DNA from: Xanthobacteraceae bacterium
Lineage (GTDB): Bacteria; Pseudomonadota; Alphaproteobacteria; Rhizobiales; Xanthobacteraceae
DNA length: 17,324 bases
Assembly (NCBI GenBank): GCA_030036975.1
Contig: JASHSE010000139.1
Coordinates: 1 to 17,324, forward strand
Reading direction: 5' to 3'
Within the stretch, counting starts at the first letter, position 1; every line of letters begins with the position of its first letter. Of the stretch, positions 7,348 to 14,938 are shown piece by piece. The position numbers and the translations under genes were made by a program. The notes beneath the pieces are model-generated. The model was not told the DNA's origin. It did not search any database and worked only from the letters and a program-made list of their open reading frames with translations.

Positions 7348-8484
7348 ATGAGCACGGCCGACCCCCTGCTCATGGTTTCACCAGCCGAGGCGGTGCTTAA
7401 CGCGCTGCCGCATCCGGTCATCGTCGTGGCGCCGGACGGCAAGGTGGTGGATGCAAACGCCGCGGCCGAAGCCTTTTTCGAAGTGTCGCTGCCGTTGTTG
7501 CGCCGGCAGGCGCTGCGCGATCTGGTGCCGTTCGGCAGTCCGTTGCTCGCGCTGATCGAGCAGGTGCGCAGGCGCGCCGCCGCAGTCAACGAATACAAGG
7601 TCGATCTCGGCACGCCGCGCAATCCAGGCGAGCGGCTGGTCGATCTGCATGTGGCGCCGTTGCCCGAAGAGCTCGATTGCGTGGTGGTGATGCTGCAGGA
7701 GCGCACCATCGCCGACAAGATGGACCGCCAGCTCACCCACCGCGGCGCCGCGCGCTCGGTGATCGCGCTCGCCGCCATGTTGGCGCACGAAATCAAAAAC
7801 CCGCTGTCCGGCATTCGCGGCGCCGCGCAATTGCTCGAGCAATCGGTCGAAGACGACGACCGCACGCTGACCCGGCTCATCTGCGACGAAGCCGACCGCA
7901 TCGTAAAGCTGGTCGACCGCATGGAAGTGTTCGGCGACGAGCGGCCGGTCGAGCGCGAGCCAATCAACATTCACGTCGTGCTCGATCACGTGAAGCGGCT
8001 GGCGCAATCGGGCTTTGCCCGCAACATGAAATTCGTCGAGGATTACGATCCGTCACTGCCGCCGGTTTTGGCCAACCGCGATCAGCTGATCCAGGTGTTT
8101 CTCAATCTCGTCAAGAACGCCGCCGAGTCGATCGGCGACAGTACCGGCGGCGGCGAGATCGCGCTGACCACTGCATTCCGTCCGGGCGTGCGGCTGTCGC
8201 TACCCGGCGCCAAGACCCGGGTCTCGCTGCCACTCGAATTCTGCGTGCGCGACAACGGCCCGGGCGTTCCCGATGAATTGCTGCCGCATCTGTTCGACCC
8301 CTTTGTGACGACGAAGCCGACCGGATCGGGCCTTGGACTGGCGCTGGTCGCCAAGATCGTCGGCGATCACGGCGGCATCATCGAATGCGAGTCGCAGCCG
8401 CGCCGCACCACCTTTCGCATCCTCATGCCGAAATACACCCCGACCAAAGAGGCCGCCGGGCCGGACGGCAGCCGCAAACCATAG
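7348..8484 (+). CDS. ntrB: Nitrogen regulation sensor histidine kinase NtrB (GlnL)
   Basis: NtrB is a soluble kinase that phosphorylates NtrC under nitrogen limitation and dephosphorylates it when PII signals sufficiency. Domains: PAS at about residues 15-118 (PHPVIVVAPDG...NAAAEAFFE), HisKA with the phospho-acceptor in AHEIKNPLSGIRGAAQLLE (H147), then an ATPase domain with the N box FLNLVKNAAESI, G1 DNGPGVP (302-308) and G2 GSGLGLALV (326-334). No membrane segment is seen. The start is uncertain: ATG at 7348 gives MSTADPLLMV, ATG at 7333 and TTG at 7306 are in-frame alternatives, and none has a good Shine-Dalgarno. The gene is followed 9 bp later by ntrC. Normally it is preceded by dusB in an operon; that gene is missing here, so ntrB must have its own promoter. 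Confidence 0.95.
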   Translation: MSTADPLLMVSPAEAVLNALPHPVIVVAPDGKVVDANAAAEAFFEVSLPLLRRQALRDLVPFGSPLLALIEQVRRRAAAVNEYKVDLGTPRNPGERLVDLHVAPLPEELDCVVVMLQERTIADKMDRQLTHRGAARSVIALAAMLAHEIKNPLSGIRGAAQLLEQSVEDDDRTLTRLICDEADRIVKLVDRMEVFGDERPVEREPINIHVVLDHVKRLAQSGFARNMKFVEDYDPSLPPVLANRDQLIQVFLNLVKNAAESIGDSTGGGEIALTTAFRPGVRLSLPGAKTRVSLPLEFCVRDNGPGVPDELLPHLFDPFVTTKPTGSGLGLALVAKIVGDHGGIIECESQPRRTTFRILMPKYTPTKEAAGPDGSRKP

Positions 8485-8493
8485 GAAGCAGCG

Positions 8494-9939
8494 ATGCCCA
8501 CGGGAAGCATTCTCGTTGCCGACGACGATGCGGCAATCCGGACCGTCCTCAATCAGGCGCTGTCGCGCGCCGGCTACGAGGTACGCTCGACCGGCAACGC
8601 CGCGACGCTATGGCGCTGGATCAGCCAGGGCGACGGCGATCTGATCATCAGCGATGTGGTGCTCCCTGACGAGAGCGCCTTCGATCTGTTGCCGCGCATC
8701 AAGAAGGCGCGGCCCGAACTGCCGATCGTGATCATGAGCGCGCAGAACACGTTCATGACAGCGATCCGCGCCTCCGAACGCGGCGCCTACGAATATCTGC
8801 CGAAACCGTTCGACCTGAAGGAATTGATCGCGATCGTCGGCCGAGCGCTGTCGGAGCCGAAGGAGCGGACGCGGCCGGCCGCCAAGCCGGACGATTTCGA
8901 ATCCATTCCGCTGGTCGGCCGCTCGCCAGCCATGCAGGAAATCTATCGCGTGCTGGCGCGACTAATGCAGACGGATCTTACCGTGATGATCGCCGGCGAA
9001 TCCGGCACCGGCAAGGAATTGGTGGCGCGCGCGCTGCACGATTACGGCAAGCGTCGCAGCGGCCCGTTCGTCGCCATCAACATGGCGGCTATACCGCGCG
9101 ATCTCATCGAATCCGAATTGTTCGGTCACGAGAAAGGCGCATTCACCGGAGCCAACACGCGCAATGCCGGACGCTTCGAGCAGGCCGAAGGCGGTACGCT
9201 GTTTCTCGACGAGATCGGCGACATGCCGATGGAGGCGCAGACCCGGCTGTTGCGGGTGCTGCAGCAGGGCGAATACACCACGGTCGGCGGCCGCACTCCG
9301 ATCAAGGCCGACGTGCGCATCATCGCCGCCACCAACAAGGATTTGCGCCGGTTGATCCAGCAGGGCCTGTTCCGCGAGGATCTGTTCTTCCGGCTCAACG
9401 TCGTGCCGCTGCGGCTGCCGCCCTTACGCGAGCGCAGCGAAGACATTCCCGATCTGATCCGCCATTTCTTCGCGCTGGTCGCCCGCGAGGGCCTGCTGCT
9501 CAAACAGATCGACCACGCCGCGCTTGATCGGCTCAAACGGCACCGCTGGCCTGGCAACGTGCGCGAACTCGAAAACCTGGCGCGCCGCCTTGCCGCGCTC
9601 TACCCGCAGGAGACGATCACAGCCGCGGTCATCGATGCCGAACTGGCGCAGCCGGCGCTGGTGGCCGCGAGCGACGGGGGACGCGCCGAGGACAATTTGT
9701 CGAGCGCGGTCGAACGCTATCTGGCGCGCTATTTCTCCGGTTTCGACGACGGTCTGCCGCCGCCCGGCCTTTACCACCGCATCCTGCGCGAGGTCGAAGC
9801 GCCGCTCCTTGCCGCGGCGTTGACCGCAACCCGCGGCAATCAAATCCGCGCTGCCGACCTGCTCGGCGTCAACCGCAACACGCTGCGCAAGAAGATCCGG
9901 GATTTGGAAATTCAGGTTTATCGGACCAGCGGGGGGTAA
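8494..9939 (+). CDS. ntrC: Nitrogen regulation response regulator NtrC (GlnG)
   Basis: A sigma54-dependent transcription activator with the full three-domain layout in 481 residues. The receiver domain (about 5-120) has acidic residues D10-D12, phospho-acceptor D54 in IISDVVLP, S82 and K104. The AAA+ domain (about 140-370) has Walker A GESGTGKE (168-175), the sigma54-contact loop GAFTGA (215-220), Walker B GGTLFLDE (233-240) and the RWPGNVRELEN sensor block (351-361). A Fis-type helix-turn-helix lies at about 445-473 (IRAADLLGVNRNTLRKKI). All catalytic motifs are intact, so it should be a competent activator of nitrogen-assimilation genes. The ATG at 8494 has AGGAAG six bases upstream and follows ntrB by 9 bp, indicating one operon. 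Confidence 0.97.
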   Translation: MPTGSILVADDDAAIRTVLNQALSRAGYEVRSTGNAATLWRWISQGDGDLIISDVVLPDESAFDLLPRIKKARPELPIVIMSAQNTFMTAIRASERGAYEYLPKPFDLKELIAIVGRALSEPKERTRPAAKPDDFESIPLVGRSPAMQEIYRVLARLMQTDLTVMIAGESGTGKELVARALHDYGKRRSGPFVAINMAAIPRDLIESELFGHEKGAFTGANTRNAGRFEQAEGGTLFLDEIGDMPMEAQTRLLRVLQQGEYTTVGGRTPIKADVRIIAATNKDLRRLIQQGLFREDLFFRLNVVPLRLPPLRERSEDIPDLIRHFFALVAREGLLLKQIDHAALDRLKRHRWPGNVRELENLARRLAALYPQETITAAVIDAELAQPALVAASDGGRAEDNLSSAVERYLARYFSGFDDGLPPPGLYHRILREVEAPLLAAALTATRGNQIRAADLLGVNRNTLRKKIRDLEIQVYRTSGG

Positions 9940-10019
9940 GCGTCGCAGTTCCTTGGCGCGGCACCTCCAATCAAAAGCTGCGTGAACGCGACGCCGGCCC
10001 GGCCTCGCGCGCCCCGGAA

Positions 10020-10050
10020 TTGTCGTAATCGGGCAACATTGTTGTATAAA
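10020..10050 (+). promoter_or_regulatory. Candidate promoter for ntrYX
   Basis: In the 193-bp gap after ntrC, TATAAA (10045-10050) preceded by TG makes a good extended -10. The nearest -35-like hexamer is TTGTCG (10020-10025) at a long 19-bp spacing. The spacer ends in the palindrome CAACATTGTTG (10034-10044), directly against the -10, where a repressor or activator could act. The predicted RNA start near 10057 would place the leader ORF at the 5' end of the message. Assigned by eye only. Confidence 0.4.
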
Positions 10051-10071
10051 TGCCTCACTAGGGGAGGGCGA

Positions 10072-10125
10072 ATGGCCGGGCTCCATTCGACCAGCGCGTT
10101 TCCGCAACAGTCCCGCATCGCTTAA
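10072..10125 (+). CDS. Putative 17-residue leader peptide of ntrY
   Basis: A short frame, MAGLHSTSAFPQQSRIA, begins with ATG four bases after GGGGAGG (10061-10067), the strongest Shine-Dalgarno in this part of the window. Its TAA stop overlaps another ATG (TAATG at 10123-10127), which opens a three-codon frame (Met-Phe-Leu) whose TGA overlaps the ntrY ATG (ATGA at 10133-10136). ntrY itself has no recognisable Shine-Dalgarno. The arrangement suggests ribosomes load at the leader and reinitiate onto ntrY. I do not recognise the peptide, and conservation in relatives would be needed to call it real. Confidence 0.4.
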   Translation: MAGLHSTSAFPQQSRIA

Positions 10126-10132
10126 TGTTTTT

Positions 10133-12409
10133 ATGACGACCGTCGAACAGGTCGCGCCGATCGAGAGGGTTGCGGCGGTCGAACCGGCCGCGGCGAACCC
10201 GACCCCGGCGGTCTCACGGCTCATCGGCGCATTTGCGGTCGGCATTGCGTTGCTGTCGGCCACCGCGACCTTCCTGGTTCTGGCCGACCTCACGCCGATC
10301 GCGCCGGTCCACCGCGTTGTTGTCGACCTTCTTCTCGGCAACGTTGCCACCGGACTTCTCCTGCTCGCCATCATCGGGCGCGAAGTCTGGGCCGTAGTCC
10401 GGGCGCGGCAGCGCGGCCGCGCCGGTTCGCGGCTGCACGTCCAGATCGTCGGCTTGTTCGCCGTCATCGCCGCAGTGCCGACCGTGCTGGTCGCCGTGGT
10501 CGCTTCGACCACGATGGATCGCGCGCTCGACCGCTATTTCTCGACGCGCATGCGCGCCATGATCGAGCAGTCGCTGTACGTCGCCAATGCCTATGTCAGC
10601 GACCACGCCGAAATCATTCGCGGCGAGAGTTTGGCCATGGCGTTCGACGTCGCCCGCGCCAAGCCGTTGTTCGATCAGAACCGCGACCAATTCCACAAAT
10701 TTTTCACGGCGCAGGCCAAGGGACGCGGACTGTCGGCCGCCATGATCATCACCGCCGACGCCGTGCCGGTAGAGCGCGCCGACGTCACCATGGACAAGCC
10801 GGTCGTGCTGCCGTCGCCGGAGCTGCTCAAGCGTATCAACGAGACCGAGCCGCAGGTCGCGCTCATCCCGCAAGGCGACCACGTCGCCGCCGCCGTAAAA
10901 TTGCGCGGCTATGACGACCTCTACCTTTACGTCGCGCAGATGCTCGACCCGCGCGTCGTGCAGCAATTGGCGGCGACGCAGGAGAGTATCGGCGAATACG
11001 CCAATCTGGAAGCGCGCCGGCTCGGCATCCAGGTCGCGTTCGCGCTGATGTTCGCCGTGATCGCGCTGATCGTGCTGTTGTCCTCGGCCTGGATCGGGCT
11101 CGATTTCGCCAACCGGCTGGTCGCGCCGATCCGCCGCCTGATCGGCGCCGCCAACGTGGTGTCGACCGGCAATCTGCACATCCAGGTGCCGGTGCACCGC
11201 TCTGAAGGCGACCTGGCGCAGCTCGGCGAAACCTTCAACAAGATGACGCAAGAGCTGCGCACCCAGCACGACGATATCGTGCGCGCCCGCGATCTCATCG
11301 ACAGCCGCCGCCGCTTCACCGAAGCGGTGCTGTCGGGTGCCAGCGCCGGAGTGATCGGTGTCAACGCCGAAGGCCGCATCACCATCCTCAACCGCTCGGC
11401 GGAGCAATTGACGGGATGCAGCGAGGCCGACGCGCTCGGCCGCCCGCTGCGCGAGATCGCGCCCGAACTGGCCGACGTGTTCGCCGACGCGCGGCGCAGC
11501 AATCAGCGCCTGATCCAGCGCCAGATCGCAATGACGCGCAACGGCGAGGAGCGCAATTTCTCGGTGCGCGTCACCAGCGAGCAGGCGCCGGAATCCGAGC
11601 ACGGCTACGTCATCACCGTCGACGACATCACCGAGCTCGTTCTGGCGCAGCGCTCCTCGGCGTGGGCCGACATCGCCCGCCGTATCGCCCATGAGATCAA
11701 GAATCCGCTGACCCCGATCCAGCTCTCGGCCGAACGACTGCGCCGCAAATACGCCAAGCTGATCACCGAGGACACCGCGGTGTTCGAGCAATGCACCGAC
11801 ACGATCGTGCGCCAGGTCGACGACATCAAGCGAATGGTCGACGAATTTTCGCGCTTTGCAAGGATGCCGAAGCCGGTGATCGCCGACGAGGATGTCGCCG
11901 ACACCGTGCGGCAAGTGGTCTTCCTGCTGCGCGTCGGCCATCCCGACATCGATTTCGACGTCCAGTTGCCGACGGAAGTGATGCCGGCGCGGTTCGACCG
12001 CCGGCTGATCTCGCAGGCGCTCACCAACATTATCAAGAACGCAACCGAGGCGATCGGGACGGTGCCGCCGGCAGACCTCGGCCGCGGCCGTATCGTGGTG
12101 AGCGCGCGGCGCGACGGCAAGGAGGCGGTGATCGACGTCATCGACAACGGCGTCGGCCTGCCCAGGGAGAACCGCACCCGTCTGCTGGAGCCTTATGTGA
12201 CGACGCGCGAAAAGGGCACCGGCCTCGGCCTTGCCATTGTCGGCCGCATCCTCGAGGAGCACGGCGGGCGCATCGAGCTTCGCGACGCTGCCGACAAAAT
12301 TCCCGGTGCGCGCGGCGCCTGGATGCAGCTGCGCTTCACGGCCGAGCCGCTGCCCGGCGCCGCGGCTGCGGCTCAAGAGGGTAAGCAGGACAGTCAGGTG
12401 GTGAATTGA
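10133..12409 (+). CDS. ntrY: Membrane sensor histidine kinase NtrY
   Basis: A 758-residue transmembrane kinase, partner of NtrX. Hydrophobic segments at about 29-51, 62-84 and 104-125 precede a periplasmic sensing region of roughly 175 residues, and a fourth span lies at about 301-322. Then come HAMP (about 323-378), PAS (about 390-500), HisKA with the acceptor H520 in RRIAHEIKNPLTPIQLSAE, and an ATPase domain with N box TNIIKNATEAI, G1 DNGVGLP (671-677) and G2 GTGLGLAIVG. NtrYX systems affect nitrogen metabolism, respiration and envelope or polysaccharide traits in alphaproteobacteria, with redox sensing through haem proposed in Brucella. The ATG at 10133 is the only sensible start, as no in-frame start codon lies in the promoter-proximal upstream stretch. 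It lacks a Shine-Dalgarno. The stop lies 2 bp before the ntrX ATG. Confidence 0.96.
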   Translation: MTTVEQVAPIERVAAVEPAAANPTPAVSRLIGAFAVGIALLSATATFLVLADLTPIAPVHRVVVDLLLGNVATGLLLLAIIGREVWAVVRARQRGRAGSRLHVQIVGLFAVIAAVPTVLVAVVASTTMDRALDRYFSTRMRAMIEQSLYVANAYVSDHAEIIRGESLAMAFDVARAKPLFDQNRDQFHKFFTAQAKGRGLSAAMIITADAVPVERADVTMDKPVVLPSPELLKRINETEPQVALIPQGDHVAAAVKLRGYDDLYLYVAQMLDPRVVQQLAATQESIGEYANLEARRLGIQVAFALMFAVIALIVLLSSAWIGLDFANRLVAPIRRLIGAANVVSTGNLHIQVPVHRSEGDLAQLGETFNKMTQELRTQHDDIVRARDLIDSRRRFTEAVLSGASAGVIGVNAEGRITILNRSAEQLTGCSEADALGRPLREIAPELADVFADARRSNQRLIQRQIAMTRNGEERNFSVRVTSEQAPESEHGYVITVDDITELVLAQRSSAWADIARRIAHEIKNPLTPIQLSAERLRRKYAKLITEDTAVFEQCTDTIVRQVDDIKRMVDEFSRFARMPKPVIADEDVADTVRQVVFLLRVGHPDIDFDVQLPTEVMPARFDRRLISQALTNIIKNATEAIGTVPPADLGRGRIVVSARRDGKEAVIDVIDNGVGLPRENRTRLLEPYVTTREKGTGLGLAIVGRILEEHGGRIELRDAADKIPGARGAWMQLRFTAEPLPGAAAAAQEGKQDSQVVN

Positions 12410-12411
12410 TC

Positions 12412-13782
12412 ATGTCTTCCGACATCCTCATCGTCGATGATGAAGCCGATATCCGGGAGCTGGTCGCCGGCATCCTGCAAGACGAAGGCTATAGCACGCG
12501 CACCGCCCATGACAGCGACGAGGCGCTGGCCTCGGTGGTGGCGCGGCGGCCCAACCTCGTCTTTCTCGATATCTGGCTGCAAGGTAGCCGGCTCGATGGG
12601 CTGCAGCTCCTCGATTCGCTCAAGCTCGAACATCCCGAGCTGCCGGTGGTGATGATCTCCGGCCACGGCAACATCGAGACCGCGGTTTCCGCCATCAAGC
12701 GCGGCGCCTACGATTTCATCGAGAAGCCGTTCAAGGCCGACCGGCTGCTGCTCGTCGCCGAGCGCGCGCTGGAAAATTCGCGGCTCAAGCGCGAGGTCAA
12801 GCAGCTCAAGCAGTTCGCGCCGCTGCCGACCGTGATCGTCGGCCACTCGCCGGCGGCCAATCAGTTGCGGCAGACCGTCGAAAAGGTGGCGCCGACCAAC
12901 AGCCGCATCCTGATCGTCGGCGCCTCCGGCAGCGGCAAGGAACTGGCCGCGCGCACCATCCATGCCCATTCGGCGCGCGCCAATGCGCCGTTCGTGGTGA
13001 TCAACGCCGCGGCGATCTCGCCGGAGCACATGGAGATCGAACTATTCGGCGTCGAATCAAGCAACGGTACTCAGGCGCGCAAGGTCGGCGCACTCGAGGA
13101 GGCGCACGGCGGCACGTTGTTCATCGACGAGATCGCCGACATGCCGCGCGAGACCCAGAATAAGATTCTGCGCGTTCTGGTCGATCAGACGTTCCAGCGT
13201 GTCGGCGGCAGCACCAAGGTCACTGTCGACGTGCGCATCATTTCCTCGACCAGCCGCAACATCGAGGCCGAGATCGCCGTCGGCAAGTTCCGCGAGGATC
13301 TTTATCACCGGCTTTCCGTGGTGCCGATCCGCGTGCCCTCGCTCGCCGAGCGGCGCGACGACATTCCGGTGCTGGTCGAATACTTTATGGAGCAGATCTC
13401 GTACGCCACCGGGCTGCCCAAGCGCAACGTCGGCGCCGATGCGCTCGCCGTGCTGCAGTCGCACGACTGGCCGGGCAACGTGCGGCAGTTGCGCAACAAC
13501 GTGGAGCGATTGATGATTCTTGCCGGCGGCGATCCCGAAGCAGTGATCACCGCGGCAATGCTGCCGCAGGATGTCGGATCGATGATCCCGACTATGCCGA
13601 ACGGCAACGGCGGCGAGCACCTGATGAGCCTGCCGCTGCGTGAAGCGCGCGAAGTGTTCGAGCGCGAGTACCTGCTCGCGCAGATTAACCGCTTCGGTAA
13701 CAACATTTCGCGCACCGCGGAATTCGTCGGCATGGAGCGCTCGGCGCTGCATCGCAAGCTGAAAGCGCTCGGCATCGATTGA
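12412..13782 (+). CDS. ntrX: Response regulator NtrX, GAFTGA-less AAA+ type
   Basis: The 456-residue partner of NtrY. The receiver domain has D9-D10, phospho-acceptor D53 in LVFLDIWLQGSR and K105. The AAA+ domain has Walker A GASGSGKE (170-177), Walker B GGTLFIDE (233-240) and HDWPGNVRQLRN. In place of GAFTGA, the stretch at 213-226 reads GVESSNGTQARKVG, so it should not remodel sigma54 polymerase in the NtrC manner. This loss is known for alphaproteobacterial NtrX, which can act with other polymerase forms. A Fis-type helix-turn-helix lies at about 429-452 (ISRTAEFVGMERSALHRKL). The ATG at 12412 starts MSSDILIVDD; a TTG two codons earlier overlaps the ntrY stop and is less likely. Confidence 0.95.
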   Translation: MSSDILIVDDEADIRELVAGILQDEGYSTRTAHDSDEALASVVARRPNLVFLDIWLQGSRLDGLQLLDSLKLEHPELPVVMISGHGNIETAVSAIKRGAYDFIEKPFKADRLLLVAERALENSRLKREVKQLKQFAPLPTVIVGHSPAANQLRQTVEKVAPTNSRILIVGASGSGKELAARTIHAHSARANAPFVVINAAAISPEHMEIELFGVESSNGTQARKVGALEEAHGGTLFIDEIADMPRETQNKILRVLVDQTFQRVGGSTKVTVDVRIISSTSRNIEAEIAVGKFREDLYHRLSVVPIRVPSLAERRDDIPVLVEYFMEQISYATGLPKRNVGADALAVLQSHDWPGNVRQLRNNVERLMILAGGDPEAVITAAMLPQDVGSMIPTMPNGNGGEHLMSLPLREAREVFEREYLLAQINRFGNNISRTAEFVGMERSALHRKLKALGID

Positions 13783-13784
13783 CT

Positions 13785-13849
13785 GGGATCAGGAATCAGG
13801 CACCGGAAATGGTGTCGATTCCTGATTCCTGATATCTGATCCCTGATGT
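13785..13849. repeat. Inverted heptamer array between ntrX and the aminotransferase gene
   Basis: The whole gap is built from a 7-bp unit, CTGATNN. Four tandem copies run at 13822-13849 (CTGATTC, CTGATAT, CTGATCC, CTGATGT) and two more lie inverted at 13785-13799. The arms ATCAGGAATCAGG (13788-13800) and CCTGATTCCTGAT (13821-13833) are perfect 13-bp reverse complements; CACC and GGTG in the loop (13801-13804, 13811-13814) can pair too. The last heptamer contains the ATG of the next gene. No T-tract follows, so it is not a standard intrinsic terminator. Confidence 0.85.
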
Positions 13850-14703
13850 CCAGATATGCCTACGTCAACGGCCGTTATCTGCCTTTCCGCGACGCCAAGG
13901 TGCACGTCGAGGATCGCGGCTATCAGTTCGCCGATGCGGTTTACGAAGTTTGCGAGGTGAGGGCAGGGCACCTCATCGACGAACGGCGTCATCTCGACCG
14001 CCTGGAGCGCTCGCTTCACGCCATCCGGCTCAGCCTGCCGATGAGCCGCGCCGCGCTCGGCGTGGTGTTGCGCGAAGTGGCGGCGAGAAATCGCATCCGC
14101 TTCGGCATGGTCTACCTGCAGATCGGCCGCGGCGTGGCGCGCCGCGATCTCGCCTTTCCGATGCCGCAACCCGCGCCAAGCGTCGTCGTCACCGCGCGCG
14201 CGCTCAACCGCGCGCGCCTTGATGCGCTGGCGGCAGCCGGCATCGCAGTCGTGAGCGTCCCGGACAATCGCTGGGGCCGGGTCGACATCAAAAGCGTCGG
14301 TCTTTTGCCCAATGCGCTGGCGCGCCAAGCAGCGATCGAGCAGGGCGCGCGCGAGGCCTGGTTCATCGACAAAAGCGGCGCCGTCACCGAGGGCGCTTCG
14401 GCCAATGCCTGGATCGTCAGCGGCGAGAGCAAGCTGGTGACGCGGCGCGCCGACCATGCCATCCTCGGCGGCATTACCCGCAGCGTGCTGTTCGAGGCCG
14501 TCGAAGCACAGGGCCTCGTCATCGAGGAACGCCCGTTCGCGCTCGAAGAAGCTTACGCCGCGCGCGAGGCCTTCATCACCTCGGCAACGCAAAATGTCAT
14601 GCCAGTGGTTCGGATCGACGGCCGCACTATCGGCGACGGCAAGCCGGGGCCGGTCGCGACCGCGCTGCGGCGGGAATTTCACCGTTTCGCCGAAAGCAGT
14701 TGA
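13846..14703 (+). CDS. Class IV PLP aminotransferase, D-amino-acid transaminase-like
   Basis: A 285-residue fold-type IV aminotransferase. The N-terminus (YVNGRYLPFRDAKVHVEDRG, residues 6-25) and QFADAVYEV are typical of D-alanine transaminases, as is RGVARRDLAFP at 95-105. The PLP-binding lysine is K149 in DIKSVGLLPNALARQ, and the TEGASAN motif (181-187) supplies E182 and the cofactor-phosphate neighbours. D-alanine transaminases interconvert D-amino acids for peptidoglycan supply. In the Bacillus-type enzyme the carboxylate trap includes an Arg-x-His pair; here the pattern is R100-D101-L102, so the His position is Leu. Substrate preference may therefore differ, and an (R)-amine or branched-chain-like transaminase cannot be excluded. 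The ATG at 13846 lies inside a heptamer repeat without a Shine-Dalgarno; an in-frame stop at 13837 rules out a longer start. It lies between ntrX and hfq, as recalled in relatives. Confidence 0.88.
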   Translation: MSRYAYVNGRYLPFRDAKVHVEDRGYQFADAVYEVCEVRAGHLIDERRHLDRLERSLHAIRLSLPMSRAALGVVLREVAARNRIRFGMVYLQIGRGVARRDLAFPMPQPAPSVVVTARALNRARLDALAAAGIAVVSVPDNRWGRVDIKSVGLLPNALARQAAIEQGAREAWFIDKSGAVTEGASANAWIVSGESKLVTRRADHAILGGITRSVLFEAVEAQGLVIEERPFALEEAYAAREAFITSATQNVMPVVRIDGRTIGDGKPGPVATALRREFHRFAESS

Positions 14704-14757
14704 ATTTAGCCATTACTAAGCTTGGGCGCGGATTTGCACCCGGCGGCCAACTCGGGC

Positions 14758-14786
14758 TTGCATAGTTCCCTGTCGCGTCTTCTAAT
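14758..14786 (+). promoter_or_regulatory. Candidate promoter upstream of hfq
   Basis: TTGCAT (14758-14763) and TCTAAT (14781-14786) are separated by exactly 17 bp. The -10 matches TATAAT at 5 of 6 positions, the -35 keeps the TTG. The predicted RNA start at about 14793 falls directly before the hairpin at 14796. Assigned by eye only. Confidence 0.4.
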
Positions 14787-14795
14787 GGCTGAATT

Positions 14796-14938
14796 GGCTC
14801 CCGGAGCGTTTTCGGCCGGGAGCCAGAGGTTCGATGGGTCGGGCGAGGCAGTAACCCGTCTGTTGGCAATGCGGCTTGTGGTGGGTTTCCGCCTCGCTCG
14901 ATCCACCTTACTTATGGAAGTGCTAGGGGTGGCGAGGC
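14796..14938 (+). promoter_or_regulatory. Candidate structured hfq leader RNA or sRNA
   Basis: Three inverted elements follow each other. First, GGCTCCCGG (14796-14804) and CCGGGAGCC (14816-14824) form a perfect 9-bp stem with an 11-nt loop. Second, GGGTCGGGCGAGGC (14836-14849) pairs over 14 bp with GCCTCGCTCGATCC (14891-14904), counting two G-U pairs, and AACCC/GGGTT (14853-14857, 14883-14887) can close inside it. Third, GCGAGGC (14932-14938) can pair with the same GCCTCGC (14891-14897), helped by CCACC/GGTGG (14903-14907, 14928-14932). The second and third stems exclude each other, an arrangement seen in switching leaders. Hfq is known to limit its own synthesis through its mRNA leader in E. 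coli. I do not recognise a named RNA family. Confidence 0.4.

Noticed and set aside
7203..7400. Small 65-residue frame with a hydrophobic start (TTG) upstream of ntrB
   Set aside because: It overlaps the well-supported ntrB start in another frame, has no Shine-Dalgarno, and its C-terminal half is shadow coding.
9940..9994. Terminator after ntrC from GCGTCGC / GCGACGC
   Set aside because: The 7-bp arms are separated by 41 nt with no T-tract, so it is too weak to call.
10214..12376. 720-codon minus-strand frame opposite ntrY
   Set aside because: Its composition (His, Arg, Asp and Gly-rich, no domain) is that of an antisense shadow of a GC-rich gene, and ntrY is complete with all motifs.
14827..14849. 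tRNA T-loop or tmRNA-like GGTTCGA in the hfq leader
   Set aside because: The flanking 5-bp T stem does not pair, no acceptor stem or CCA follows, and no tmRNA tag reading frame is visible.
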